From: Vicinamibacterales bacterium
Lineage (GTDB): Bacteria > Acidobacteriota > Vicinamibacteria > Vicinamibacterales > 2-12-FULL-66-21
NCBI GenBank assembly: GCA_035699745.1
Contig: DASSPH010000010.1
Coordinates: forward strand, 62,001-126,000
Reading direction: 5' to 3'
Length of the DNA stretch: 64,000 nt
This document shows positions 26,221 through 35,224 of this stretch, one piece after another. The translations under genes were made by a program, and so were the position numbers. The notes beneath the pieces are model-generated. The model searched no databases. It saw only the letters and a program-made list of their open reading frames with translations, and had not been told where the DNA came from. Position 1 is the stretch's first letter; every line of letters starts with the position of its first letter.

Positions 26221-28839
26221 ATGACCTGGTTCCGCCGGGAGAATCCGCGCGTCGAGGACGAGCTGCGCTACCACCGCGATCGCCTGGTCGAGGACTTCAT
26301 CGCCGCCGGAATGGATCGCGAGGCCGCCGAGCGGCGGGCCTTCCGCGAGTTCGGCAACGTCGCACATCTCGAGGAGCAGGTCCGCGACGTGCGTGGACGC
26401 TGGATCGCGGATTTCGCCCAGGACATCCGCTACGCGGTCCGCACACTCCGGCGGAGTCCGATGTTCGCCGCCGTCGCCGTGCTCTCCCTCGCCTTGGGCA
26501 TCGGCGCCAACGCGGCGATCTTCTCCCTGATCAACGCAGTCATGCTACGGGCGCTGCCCGTGGCGGACCCGGACCGTCTCGTGCTGATCTCGCGCATCGG
26601 CGATGATGGCCGGCCGCTTCTGGTGCCGTACCCGTTTTTCGAGATGCTGCGCGACAGGCTCGAGTCGGTATCGGCCATTACCGCTCTGGGGACACTTTCT
26701 GCGACGGCCATCATCGACGGCCAGGACGATCTCCTCGACGCTGACATGGTGTCCGGAACGTACTTCGACGTCCTCGGCGTCCAGCCGGCGGCGGGCCGCC
26801 TGCTCTCACCGGCCGACGATGTGATTGCGGCCGAACCGGCGGCGGCAGTCATCAGCGATCGCTTCTGGCGGCGCCGCTTCGGCCGCGGTCCAGACGCGAT
26901 CGGCACAGCGGTCACGATCCGCGACCGCGTCTTCACCATCGTCGGCGTGATGCCCCCGTCGTTCAGGAGCCTGCAGCCCGACCGGACGCCCGATCTGGTG
27001 CTGCCGCTGCAGCTGGCGCTGGCCGATGACCAGCGGCGGTTGATGGGCTACAACACCGTCACGGTCATGGCGCGCCCGCGGCCCGGAGCCACAGTCGCCC
27101 GAATCGACGCCGAGGTGCAGGCGCTGTTCGGCGCATTCGTCCAGTTGTCTGCGTCTCAGCAGCGGGAGAGGGATCGCCCGTCGATCCTGCGGCAGCGCGC
27201 CGGCGCGAGGGCCGCGCCGGACGGGTTCAACCCCTTTCGGTACGACCACGAGCGGTCGCTGCTCATTCTCATGGGCAGCGTCGGGCTCGTGCTGTTGCTC
27301 GCGTGTGTGAACCTCTCCGGGCTGCTGCTCGCGCGGGCGGCGGCCCGGCAGCGCGAAATTGCGATACGCCTGGCGATCGGGGCCGGACGCGGCCGCCTCG
27401 TACGGCAGTTCCTTGCCGAGAGTGTCGTGCTCGCGGCGCTCGGAGGGAGCGTCGGACTGCTGATGGCGGGGTGGCTCGCCGCGCAGCTGTTCGCGTTGTT
27501 CCTCAACGGCCGCGACGCCGTGACGTCGGTGGCGCCGGACTGGCGGGTCGTGGCCTTTACCGGCGCCGTCGCGGCGGTGTCCTGCGTCCTTGCCGGACTG
27601 GCCCCGGCGCTGCACGCCGTGCGCGGTCTCACGCCGGCACTCAAGCAGGTCCGCGCGGGCGGCACCGCGCGCCTGGGTCAGGCGCTGGTGGTCGCGCAAC
27701 TCGCCATCTCCATGGTGCTGCTGGTCGGAGCCGCGCTGTTCATCGGCACTCTCGTGAAGCTGCACGCCGTGGACCGCGGGTTCGACGCCGGCGGCGTGCT
27801 CGTCGTCGGGGTCAGGAGTCCGCAGCCGTATCCGCCGGACAGGATCCAGGCGGTCGCGAACGCTCTGATCGAGCGTCTCGCGGCGATGCCGGGCGTCAGC
27901 GCCGTCAGCGCGACGGCGGTTCTGCCGGTGACCGGCTCTCTCTGGGAGAGGACCGTGCAGGTCGAGGGGTATCGATTCCGGGACGATGAACCCGATGCCG
28001 CGAGTTTCAACGTCATCGCGCCGAATTACTTCAAGGCGATCGGTACGCCGCTGCTTGCCGGCCGCGACTTCGACACTCGGGACACCGCCGCCTCGCCCAG
28101 GGTCGCGATCGTCAACGAGAGCTTCGCGCGTTATTTCTTCGGCTCCCGCGAGGCGCTCGGCCGGCATGTCACGAATGCCGGCGTCACGTACGAGATCGTC
28201 GGCGTGGCCGGCAATACGAAGTACCGGAGCCTTCGCGACAGGACGATCAAGACGCTGTACGTTCCGCAGACGCAACGGCCCGGGACGGCGCAGCCGTCGG
28301 GCTACCACTATCTCGTGCGCGCGGCGTCGGGCGATCCGCAGGCGCTCGTCGCCGGTCTTGCGCGGGCCGTCCGCGAGGCTGATCCGGCGCTGCGGGTCCA
28401 GCGGGTGCGACCGTATGCCGTCTTGATCGAGCAGTCGATCGGCGCCGAGCGCACGATGGCGACCCTTGGCGGTGCGTTCGGCGCGCTGGCGATGCTCGTC
28501 GCCGCCCTGGGCATGTTCGGGCTGCTGGCCTTCCAGGTGGCGCGCCGGACGAACGAACTCGGCATCCGCGTGGCGCTCGGCGCCGGGCGTGGATCGCTGC
28601 TCGCACTGGTGCTGCGTGACGTCGCGATGATGGTGGCGGCGGGCGTGGCGCTCGGATCGGTCGCCGCCGCGATGACGGCTGGCGTCGCACGCTCGCTGCT
28701 GTACGATCTCACACCCACGCAACCGGAAGTCTTTGCCGCCGCGGCGGCCGCGCTGGCGCTCACCGCCATGGCTGCGGCCTGGCTGCCCGCGCGCCGGGCC
28801 GCGACCATCGATCCGCTGGCGGCCCTGAGGCACGAGTAG
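26221..28839 (+). CDS. ADOP-type ABC permease (MacB_PCD + FtsX), module 1
   Basis: Membrane protein of 872 residues. A soluble N-terminal segment (about 1-75, ELRYHRDRLVEDFIAAGM) typical of PadR-linked permeases leads to a first transmembrane helix and periplasmic MacB core (LALGIGANAAIFSLINAV; RPLP-like RALPVADPDRLV). FtsX-like helices, a second periplasmic domain and a second FtsX block ending RRAATIDPLAALRHE follow. No ATP-binding gene is adjacent, hence 'orphan permease'. Substrates are unknown; efflux of peptides, lipids or antibiotics is the usual proposal. Confidence 0.92.
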   Translation: MTWFRRENPRVEDELRYHRDRLVEDFIAAGMDREAAERRAFREFGNVAHLEEQVRDVRGRWIADFAQDIRYAVRTLRRSPMFAAVAVLSLALGIGANAAIFSLINAVMLRALPVADPDRLVLISRIGDDGRPLLVPYPFFEMLRDRLESVSAITALGTLSATAIIDGQDDLLDADMVSGTYFDVLGVQPAAGRLLSPADDVIAAEPAAAVISDRFWRRRFGRGPDAIGTAVTIRDRVFTIVGVMPPSFRSLQPDRTPDLVLPLQLALADDQRRLMGYNTVTVMARPRPGATVARIDAEVQALFGAFVQLSASQQRERDRPSILRQRAGARAAPDGFNPFRYDHERSLLILMGSVGLVLLLACVNLSGLLLARAAARQREIAIRLAIGAGRGRLVRQFLAESVVLAALGGSVGLLMAGWLAAQLFALFLNGRDAVTSVAPDWRVVAFTGAVAAVSCVLAGLAPALHAVRGLTPALKQVRAGGTARLGQALVVAQLAISMVLLVGAALFIGTLVKLHAVDRGFDAGGVLVVGVRSPQPYPPDRIQAVANALIERLAAMPGVSAVSATAVLPVTGSLWERTVQVEGYRFRDDEPDAASFNVIAPNYFKAIGTPLLAGRDFDTRDTAASPRVAIVNESFARYFFGSREALGRHVTNAGVTYEIVGVAGNTKYRSLRDRTIKTLYVPQTQRPGTAQPSGYHYLVRAASGDPQALVAGLARAVREADPALRVQRVRPYAVLIEQSIGAERTMATLGGAFGALAMLVAALGMFGLLAFQVARRTNELGIRVALGAGRGSLLALVLRDVAMMVAAGVALGSVAAAMTAGVARSLLYDLTPTQPEVFAAAAAALALTAMAAAWLPARRAATIDPLAALRHE

Positions 28840-28881
28840 GCGAGGGTCGAGGATCGAGGATCGGGCGGCTATGATGGACTG

Positions 28882-29586
28882 GTGACGTCAGTCGATCTGC
28901 TCGTCTTCGGTCCGCATCCCGACGACATCGAAATCGGCCTTGGCGGGTGCGTCGCCCGGCACGTCGATCTGGGATTCGGGGTCGGGCTCTGCGACCTCAC
29001 CGCGGGCGAGATGGGCAGCAACGGCACGATCGAGGAGCGTCTCGCCGAGGCGGACGCCGCCCGGTCGGTGCTCGGCGCGGCGTGGCGCGTCAATCTCCGC
29101 TGGCCCGACCGCGCCATCGGCGGGCCCGAACACGTCCGCTCCGCTGCCGCGCTCATCCGCCAGGCGCGGCCGCGGATCGTCGCGATTCCATACTGGTCGG
29201 ATCGGCACCCCGATCACGTCGCCGCCAGCGGCGTGCTGACCGAGGCGGCGTTCAACAGCGGCCTGCGGCGGTACGACGCCTCGACCGAAGCCTGGAAGCC
29301 TGGCCGCGTCTGCTACTACTTCATCAACGATGGCGCCGCGCCGTCATTCGTCATCGACGTGTCCGCCGCGTACGATCGCAAGCGGCGCGCGCTCGCCTGC
29401 TACGTCTCGCAGTTCCAGCCCGCGGCCGCGGACGCGGTGGGCACGCGCCTGACGTCGCCGCGCTTCCGGCAGCTCGTGGAGAGCCGCGACGCGCAGTTCG
29501 GCGCGCTCGCCGGCGTGGCCTTCGCCGAAGGCCTGGTGGTGCGCGACCCGATCGTCCTGAAGACACTGCTGGATGCGGACGCATGA
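28882..29586 (+). CDS. bshB1: Bacillithiol biosynthesis deacetylase BshB1
   Basis: PIG-L-type zinc deacetylase of 234 residues. HPDD (12-15), WSDRHPDHV and SQF near 173 form the metal and substrate site of BshB enzymes, which remove acetate from GlcNAc-malate to give GlcN-malate. The GTG start lies 6 bases after a TATGAT hexamer, suggesting a very short leader. It overlaps bshA by ATGA; the third enzyme, BshC, is not in the window. Confidence 0.92.
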   Translation: MTSVDLLVFGPHPDDIEIGLGGCVARHVDLGFGVGLCDLTAGEMGSNGTIEERLAEADAARSVLGAAWRVNLRWPDRAIGGPEHVRSAAALIRQARPRIVAIPYWSDRHPDHVAASGVLTEAAFNSGLRRYDASTEAWKPGRVCYYFINDGAAPSFVIDVSAAYDRKRRALACYVSQFQPAAADAVGTRLTSPRFRQLVESRDAQFGALAGVAFAEGLVVRDPIVLKTLLDADA

Positions 29587-30728
29587 ACGTCGGGATCGTC
29601 TGCTACGCCTCGATGGGCGGCAGCGGCATCGTCGCGACCGAGCTGGGCAAGGCGCTCGCGACGCGCGGGCACGAGGTGCACCTGATCAGCGCCGATCTGC
29701 CGTTTCGGCTCGGCACGTTCGATCCGGGGCTGTCGTTTCACCAGGTCAACACGCCGAGCTATCCGCTGTTTCGCGAGCCGCAGTACCTGCTGTCGCTGGC
29801 GAACGCCATCGTCCGCGTCTCGCGCGAACACGACCTCGAGATCGTCCACGCACACTATGCGGTGCCGCACGCGATCGCGGCGGTGCTGGCCCGTCAGGTC
29901 CTGGCCGCCTCCGGTGCGGGCGCGTCTCCGCGCGTGGTGACGACGCTGCACGGCACTGACATCACGGTCGTCGGCGCCGATCCGTCGTACTCGGAAATCG
30001 TGGCCTTCTCGATCGCGCAGTCGGACGGCGTGACGGCCGTCTCGCGGAGCCTGCGCGAGGCGACGACGCGCGAGCTGGCGATCGGCCGGCCGATCGACGT
30101 CATTCCGAACTTCCTGGACTGCGACGTCTATCGCCGCATCAGCGCCCCGGCGCTGCGCGCGCGCTACACGCACGGCGCGCCTGACGTGCGCGTCGTGATG
30201 CACGTCTCGAATTTCCGCCCGGTCAAGCGGATCGACTCCGTACTCGAGGTGTTCGCCCGCATTGCGGCACGGCTGCCCTCGGTGCTGCTGCTGGTGGGGG
30301 ACGGGCCCGAGATCGCGCTGGCGCGGCGGATGGCGGCTCACCTCGGCGTCGCCGATCGCGTTCAATACGTGGGCGCGCAGGAGAACGTGATTCCGCTGCT
30401 CTCGATCGCGGATCTCTTTCTGCTGCCGTCCGAGCAGGAGAGCTTCGGGCTGGCCGCGCTGGAAGCGATGGCCTGTGAAGTGCCGGTCGTGACGTCCGAC
30501 GCCGGAGGACTCCCCGAGGTGATCGAGCACGATCGCACCGGATTCGTCCATCCCGTGGGAGACGTGCACGGCATGGCGGAGAGCGGCTGGCGCCTGCTGA
30601 CCGATGCACCGCTTCGCGCGCGCATCACCGCCGAAGCGGTCCGCACGGTCCGGCAGCGGTTCTGCGTCGATCTGATCGTGCCGATGTACGAGGATCACTA
30701 CCGCCGCGCGCGGTCCGGTGCGGCGTGA
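29583..30728 (+). CDS. bshA: N-acetyl-alpha-D-glucosaminyl L-malate synthase BshA
   Basis: GT4 glycosyltransferase of 381 residues making the first bacillithiol intermediate from UDP-GlcNAc and malate. The N-terminal YASMGGSGIVATELGKAL and HAHYAVPHA, TTLHGTDITVVG, and the C-terminal EQESFGLAALEAMACEVPVV with SDAGGLPEV are family hallmarks. The ATG overlaps the bshB1 stop. Together the pair indicates a bacillithiol-based thiol pool. Confidence 0.93.
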   Translation: MNVGIVCYASMGGSGIVATELGKALATRGHEVHLISADLPFRLGTFDPGLSFHQVNTPSYPLFREPQYLLSLANAIVRVSREHDLEIVHAHYAVPHAIAAVLARQVLAASGAGASPRVVTTLHGTDITVVGADPSYSEIVAFSIAQSDGVTAVSRSLREATTRELAIGRPIDVIPNFLDCDVYRRISAPALRARYTHGAPDVRVVMHVSNFRPVKRIDSVLEVFARIAARLPSVLLLVGDGPEIALARRMAAHLGVADRVQYVGAQENVIPLLSIADLFLLPSEQESFGLAALEAMACEVPVVTSDAGGLPEVIEHDRTGFVHPVGDVHGMAESGWRLLTDAPLRARITAEAVRTVRQRFCVDLIVPMYEDHYRRARSGAA

Positions 30729-30756
30729 GCCCGGCGGCGGCGCGGGCGGCTGGTGT

Positions 30757-31650
30757 CTAGGCCGGTGAACTCCAGAACGGCTCTGCCGCCGCCATGAAAT
30801 CCACCGGCACCTCGGTGACGAAGCCTTTCAGCCACTCGGCGCAGTACTTCATGCCCGCCTGCTCGGAGGCCACGTGGCCGATGACGATCAGCGCCTTCTT
30901 CCTGCCGGACGCGATGAGGTCCTGGACGTACTCGACCGTCTCCCATTCGCGCGTCTCGCCGACGACGAAGACGTCGACGTCCGGACGGGCGATGACGAGA
31001 TTCGCCGGATTGAACGTGTAGTATCCCCAGCTCGCCGCCACGCGATTGACGCGCATCGCCCGGTCGCCGACCACGCGCATCGTCTTGGCGCCGAGACGCT
31101 CGCGGATCCGGTCCGCGATCTGCGCCAGGGGAATGCCGGAGAACGTGAACTCCCGCTGATTCTCCGCCACGCGGTTCTTCTCCCATCCCAGCTCGCGCGC
31201 CATGCCGAACGCGACGCCATCGGGCTGCATCGCGTGCCAGTGGTCGTGAAAGCGGAAGACGGCGATGTCGTGCTGACGCAGGAACGCGTCCTTGAACCGG
31301 TACGCCGCATCCTGCGCGAACGGCTCGGTCCCGTCCTGATGGGAGTAGAACGTCGGCTCGTGAGTGATGACCAGGTTTCGCCCGGCCGCCGCCGCCCGCT
31401 GAATCACCTCCAGCGTCGCCATCATCGTCGTCGCGACGCCGCGCACGCGCGTGTCGCCGCTGCCGGCAACGATGCGGTCGACGGTTTGGGCGCGCCATGG
31501 GATCCCGACGCGGTCCTTGATGCGCTGCACGACGTCGGCGGCGGTGAGGGGTGCCTGGGCGAGCGTCTCCCGCCGAGCGAGCGCGGCCCCGGCGACGCCC
31601 GCTCCGGCGCGGAGAAATGCACGGCGTGAGAGGCTCATGGCGCTCCGCAC
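30757..31650 (-). CDS. Tat-exported Nif3-like dinuclear-metal protein
   Basis: 297 residues of the NIF3/GTP-cyclohydrolase-I-type-2-like family. The metal-site regions are ITHEPTFYS and IGHVASEQAGM. The N-terminus has SRRAFLRAGAGVAGAAL, a twin-arginine signal, which is unusual because most Nif3 proteins are cytoplasmic. The function of the family is unsettled. It lies convergent to bshA with a 28-base gap and divergent from the flavoprotein gene. The start could be the ATG at 31650 or 31638. Confidence 0.82.
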   Translation of the reverse strand: MRSAMSLSRRAFLRAGAGVAGAALARRETLAQAPLTAADVVQRIKDRVGIPWRAQTVDRIVAGSGDTRVRGVATTMMATLEVIQRAAAAGRNLVITHEPTFYSHQDGTEPFAQDAAYRFKDAFLRQHDIAVFRFHDHWHAMQPDGVAFGMARELGWEKNRVAENQREFTFSGIPLAQIADRIRERLGAKTMRVVGDRAMRVNRVAASWGYYTFNPANLVIARPDVDVFVVGETREWETVEYVQDLIASGRKKALIVIGHVASEQAGMKYCAEWLKGFVTEVPVDFMAAAEPFWSSPA

Positions 31651-31715
31651 GGTACTACAAACGCGGCGGTCCTGCCTCGCACTTTCGGGGGTACGCTGGG
31701 GCCGGAGGTGTTGCC

Positions 31716-32789
31716 GTGAATACGCCGGCGATCAGAAAGGGCCAGGGCAGCACGACGCTCTCCCGGGAGGAGTTCGAGCGCCGGCTGCGCGAGCGCTTCC
31801 ACGACCCGGCGTTCGAGCCCGAGTCGGACGCGCTCGCGCGGGTCATCGACGTCGCGTGGCGCAGCTACCACGAGTATCGCAAGAGTCCACGCACCCGGAA
31901 GGCCGGACCGGGGTTCGCGGACCCCGAGTTCGAGCTGCCGGTGGAGTGGCTCGACGCCCGCGAGCGGATTCTCGAGGCGCAGCGCGAGCACGACGATCGA
32001 TCGCGGAGCCCCAGGATTCTGCTGGTATGCGGCGCCGCCCGCCACGACCAGACCTGCCCGGGTGAAATGTCGAAGACCTTCCGCCTGGTGCAGCTCGCGC
32101 GGGAGCAGATCGACGAGGCAGGCTGCCGCGGCGACGTGCTCGATCTCAGCGCGCTCACCGCGGAGTACGGACGGCAGATCCTGCCGTGCAAGGCCTGCGT
32201 CTCGACCGCGATGCCGCTCTGTCACTGGCCCTGCTCCTGCTATCCGAACCACGCGATGGGCCAGGTGAACGACTGGATGAACGACATCTACCCGCGGTGG
32301 GTCGCGGCGCACGGCGTCATGATCGTCAGCCCCGTGTACTGGTACCAGGCGCCGTCCGTGCTCAAGCTGATGATCGATCGCCTCGTCTGTGCGGACGGCG
32401 GCAACCCCGATCCGACCAGGACGCACGGGAAGAAGCCGGATCTGGCGAAGGCGCTGGAGCTCGCCGGCTGGCACTATCCGCGGCACCTCGCGGACCGTCT
32501 GTTCGGCGTGGTCGTCCACGGCGATGCCGTAGGGGCGGAAACGCTGCGGCGGTCGTTGACCGATTGGCTCACCGACATGGATCTGGTGCCGGCCACCGGT
32601 GCGACGCTCGACCGCTACATCGGCTACTACGAGCCGTACGCAACCAGCCATGACGCGCTCGATCGCGACACGGCGGTTCAGGAGGAAGTGCGCAACGTCG
32701 CGCGGTCGCTGGCGGCCGCCGTCCATCTGGCGCGCGAGGGGGCGTTCGCGCGCTCGGATCGGCGCACGACGGACCCCCGCCCGAAGTGA
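31716..32789 (+). CDS. Flavodoxin-fold NAD(P)H/FMN reductase with cysteine cluster
   Basis: 357 residues. An N-terminal helical domain of about 100 residues precedes a flavodoxin-like fold (ILLVCGAARHDQTCPGEMSK; IVSPVYWYQAPSVLKLMIDR). Between them lies CKACVSTAMPLCHWPCSC, five cysteines within 18 residues. This resembles the compact motif of iron-sulfur flavoproteins, though the spacing is not the classic one. A redox role is likely; the partner is unknown. The GTG start has GGAGG upstream at 31704-31708. Confidence 0.75.
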   Translation: MNTPAIRKGQGSTTLSREEFERRLRERFHDPAFEPESDALARVIDVAWRSYHEYRKSPRTRKAGPGFADPEFELPVEWLDARERILEAQREHDDRSRSPRILLVCGAARHDQTCPGEMSKTFRLVQLAREQIDEAGCRGDVLDLSALTAEYGRQILPCKACVSTAMPLCHWPCSCYPNHAMGQVNDWMNDIYPRWVAAHGVMIVSPVYWYQAPSVLKLMIDRLVCADGGNPDPTRTHGKKPDLAKALELAGWHYPRHLADRLFGVVVHGDAVGAETLRRSLTDWLTDMDLVPATGATLDRYIGYYEPYATSHDALDRDTAVQEEVRNVARSLAAAVHLAREGAFARSDRRTTDPRPK

Positions 32790-32836
32790 CCGTTCAGCGT
32801 CCGTGAGACCGTCACGGCCGGTGTAGGCTTACGCAC

Positions 32837-33922
32837 ATGCGACGCACCTGTGCCGTGCTCATCCTCGCGCTCACCGTCCTCTCGTTCCCGGCAGGCCGCG
32901 CCCAGGCCCCTCCGGCGCGCAGCGTCGTCGTGATCACGCTCGACGGCCTGCGGTGGCAGGAGATGTTCGGCGGCGCCGATCGCGATTACTTCAAGCGCAG
33001 CAAGCCCGAGGAGGTGCCCGCCGCCGAGACGCGCTTCTGGCGGCCAACGGCAGAGGAGCGGCGGGTCGCACTGATGCCATTCGTCTGGACGACGATCGCG
33101 GCGCGGGGGCAGATCCTCGGCGATCCCGCCAGAAAGAGCCGCGTGCACGTGACCAACGGGCTGTGGTTCTCGTACCCCGGCTACAACGAGATGTTCGCCG
33201 GCACCGCCGATTCGCGGATCGACAGCAACGACAAGATTCCCAATCCCAATGTCACCGTGCTCGAATGGCTGAACGGTCGGCCCGCGTTCAAGGGACGGGT
33301 CGCGGCCTTTGGTGCGTGGGACGTGCTGCCGTCGATCCTCAACACGGGGCGCAGCGGCATTCCGGTGGGCTCGGGCTTTACTCCCGTACCATCGCCGCGT
33401 ACCGAACGCGAGCGTGCGATCAACCAGCTCGCGACGGATCTGCCGTCCTACTGGAGCTACGGCCCGTTCGATGCGCCGATCGTCTACGCCGCGCTCGAGG
33501 CGATCCGCACCTCGAAGCCGCGCGTCCTCTACATCATGCTGGGGGAGGGAGACGAGTGGGCGCACGCCGGCCGCTACGACCTGTATCTCGACGCCACGTT
33601 CCGCGCCGATCGTTTCGTGCAGCGCGTGTGGGACACGCTGCAGTCGTTGCCCGAGTACAGAGACCGCACCACGCTGTTGCTGACCACGGACCACGGCCGC
33701 GGCGCCACACCCGCCGACTGGACCGATCACGGGCGCAAGGTGCCGGCCGCCGAGACCACCTGGATGGCGGCGATCGGCGCACCCGTGGCCCCGCTCGGCG
33801 TCCGCGAGGCCCTCACCGTCACGACCTCACAATTCGCCGCAACCATCGCCGCCGCCGTGGGCGAAGACTTCCGCTCCGCCGTCCCGGCAGCGGCCCCGGC
33901 CGTGCCCGAGATCATCAGGTGA
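32837..33922 (+). CDS. Secreted alkaline-phosphatase-superfamily hydrolase
   Basis: 361 residues with a signal peptide ending AGRAQA. Metal and active-site regions of the alkaline phosphatase/phosphodiesterase superfamily are visible: VITLDGLRWQEMFGG (Asp), NGLWFSYPGYNEM (candidate nucleophile), MLGEGDEWAHAGRYD, LTTDHGRG and WTDHG. The substrate could be a phosphate mono- or diester or sulfate. A TAGGCT hexamer lies 8 bases before the ATG. It converges with the next gene with only 2 bases between stops. Confidence 0.8.
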   Translation: MRRTCAVLILALTVLSFPAGRAQAPPARSVVVITLDGLRWQEMFGGADRDYFKRSKPEEVPAAETRFWRPTAEERRVALMPFVWTTIAARGQILGDPARKSRVHVTNGLWFSYPGYNEMFAGTADSRIDSNDKIPNPNVTVLEWLNGRPAFKGRVAAFGAWDVLPSILNTGRSGIPVGSGFTPVPSPRTERERAINQLATDLPSYWSYGPFDAPIVYAALEAIRTSKPRVLYIMLGEGDEWAHAGRYDLYLDATFRADRFVQRVWDTLQSLPEYRDRTTLLLTTDHGRGATPADWTDHGRKVPAAETTWMAAIGAPVAPLGVREALTVTTSQFAATIAAAVGEDFRSAVPAAAPAVPEIIR

Positions 33923-33924
33923 GG

Positions 33925-34461
33925 TCAAACCGCGAGGCGAATGGCGTGCAGCCGGCAGAACAGCTCCTCGTCGAACGTCCCGTCGAGTACTCGCCGGAGC
34001 AGCGCCTCGGAGGTAGACGCCATGACCCGCTGCCGCAGCCGCTCGCTGCGCGGCTGCGCCTCAGAGGTCTCGAGCACCTGGCGTAGCCGGATCTGTGCGG
34101 ACAGGCCCAGCTTCCCGACCTCGTAGAGGAAGACGGTGCCGGCCTGGGTCAACCGCGGACGTGGCTGGGACGGCGTACCGGATCGGTGCCCGGCGCGCAG
34201 CAGGTCGAACAACTGCCGCTCGATCACGGCCTCGGTGCTCCCGCAGTCCACCGCCACGAACGCCCCCCAGCGCCAGCCGCTCAGATTGTGGATGCGCAGC
34301 GCGACGGCGCTGGCCTGCGCAGGCGCCCCGGTCAGCAGCACACAGCGATCGCTCCGCGCCGCGTCGATCACCGCCTGGTCGGGCTGTGGGTCCGCCGTCG
34401 CGCCAAAAGGAGGGTGCGGAAAGGATCTGATGTCGGCGCAGCGCATCTGGGCAAGGGTCAT
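33925..34461 (-). CDS. Degenerate sigma-54 activator ATPase domain
   Basis: 178 residues aligned by eye to the AAA+ domain of sigma-54 activators: FVAVDCGSTEAVIERQLFDL, GTVFLYEVGKLGLSAQIRLRQVLE, MASTSEALLRRVLDGTFDEELFCRLHAIRL. It has lost the Walker A lysine (GAPAQASA), the GAFTGA loop and any DNA-binding domain. It cannot be a normal activator and may be a decoy, an adaptor or a decaying gene. The ATG at 34461 has GGAGG five bases upstream, so longer starts are unlikely. Confidence 0.7.
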   Translation of the reverse strand: MTLAQMRCADIRSFPHPPFGATADPQPDQAVIDAARSDRCVLLTGAPAQASAVALRIHNLSGWRWGAFVAVDCGSTEAVIERQLFDLLRAGHRSGTPSQPRPRLTQAGTVFLYEVGKLGLSAQIRLRQVLETSEAQPRSERLRQRVMASTSEALLRRVLDGTFDEELFCRLHAIRLAV

Positions 34462-34648
34462 GGGCTCCTCCATTACGAACGTTGCGCGAACATACGGCGG
34501 GCATGCGGCGAAAGCCATGCGCGGACGCCGAGCAAGCGCCCAGCCCGGCGTGAGGGCTTAACCTCCTTCGTTTCAATGGGTAGCGGCCCCGTATGGGCGC
34601 CGCCTGAGGCCGTGATACCGTGTGGAGGACCGCCGGCGGCCACACGAG

Positions 34649-35191
34649 ATGCCCTCGCTTCGTCAGGAAACCTACCGCTTCGGACAATTCGAGCTGGATC
34701 TTTCCGCCGGGGAGTTACGCCGGAACGCCGCCCGCGTGCGGGTTCAGCCGCAGCCGTTCAAGCTGCTGGCGCTGCTGGTCCGGCGCGCCGGGGCGCTCGT
34801 CGGGCGGGAGGAAATCCGATCGGAGCTCTGGCCCGACGGCACCTTCGTCGACTTCGATCAGTCCGTCAATTTCGCCGTCCGGCAGATCCGCGACGTGTTG
34901 GGGGATTCGGCCGAACGCCCGCTCTATATCGAGACCGTGCCCCGGCGCGGCTACCGTTTCATCGCCCCGGTCGACGGGCCGGGCCTCGCCATGCCGGCCG
35001 GCGCCCCGCAGCAGCCGTCGCCGGCGGCGGGCAGCGCGACTACCGTCCGCCTGCAGAAGGCGCTGTGGGCGAACATCGCCGACCTGCGCCTCGCCGAGGA
35101 ACGGCGGCGGCGGACGACGAAGATCGCGCTCATCGTGCTGTCAGTGCTCCTCGCCGCGATCGTGACATACGTGCTGATCGTGCAACGCTGA
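34649..35191 (+). CDS. ToxR/CadC-like membrane-anchored winged-helix regulator
   Basis: 180 residues. An OmpR/PhoB-type winged helix occupies about 8-105 (YRFGQFELDLSAGELRRN; IETVPRRGYRFIAPV). A flexible stretch and one C-terminal transmembrane helix (IALIVLSVLLAAIVTYVLIV) with almost no periplasmic part follow. It probably binds DNA from the membrane. A GTG at 34622 would add nine residues. It is divergent from the degenerate sigma-54 gene, sharing a 187-base region. Confidence 0.85.
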   Translation: MPSLRQETYRFGQFELDLSAGELRRNAARVRVQPQPFKLLALLVRRAGALVGREEIRSELWPDGTFVDFDQSVNFAVRQIRDVLGDSAERPLYIETVPRRGYRFIAPVDGPGLAMPAGAPQQPSPAAGSATTVRLQKALWANIADLRLAEERRRRTTKIALIVLSVLLAAIVTYVLIVQR

Positions 35192-35224
35192 ACGGGGCGG
35201 CGTCATGACGCCGGCGGGGCTGCG

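Noticed and set aside
35199-35212. GGCGTCATGACGCC palindrome between convergent genes as a bidirectional terminator
   Set aside because: It has almost no loop and no flanking T or A run, so termination cannot be claimed.
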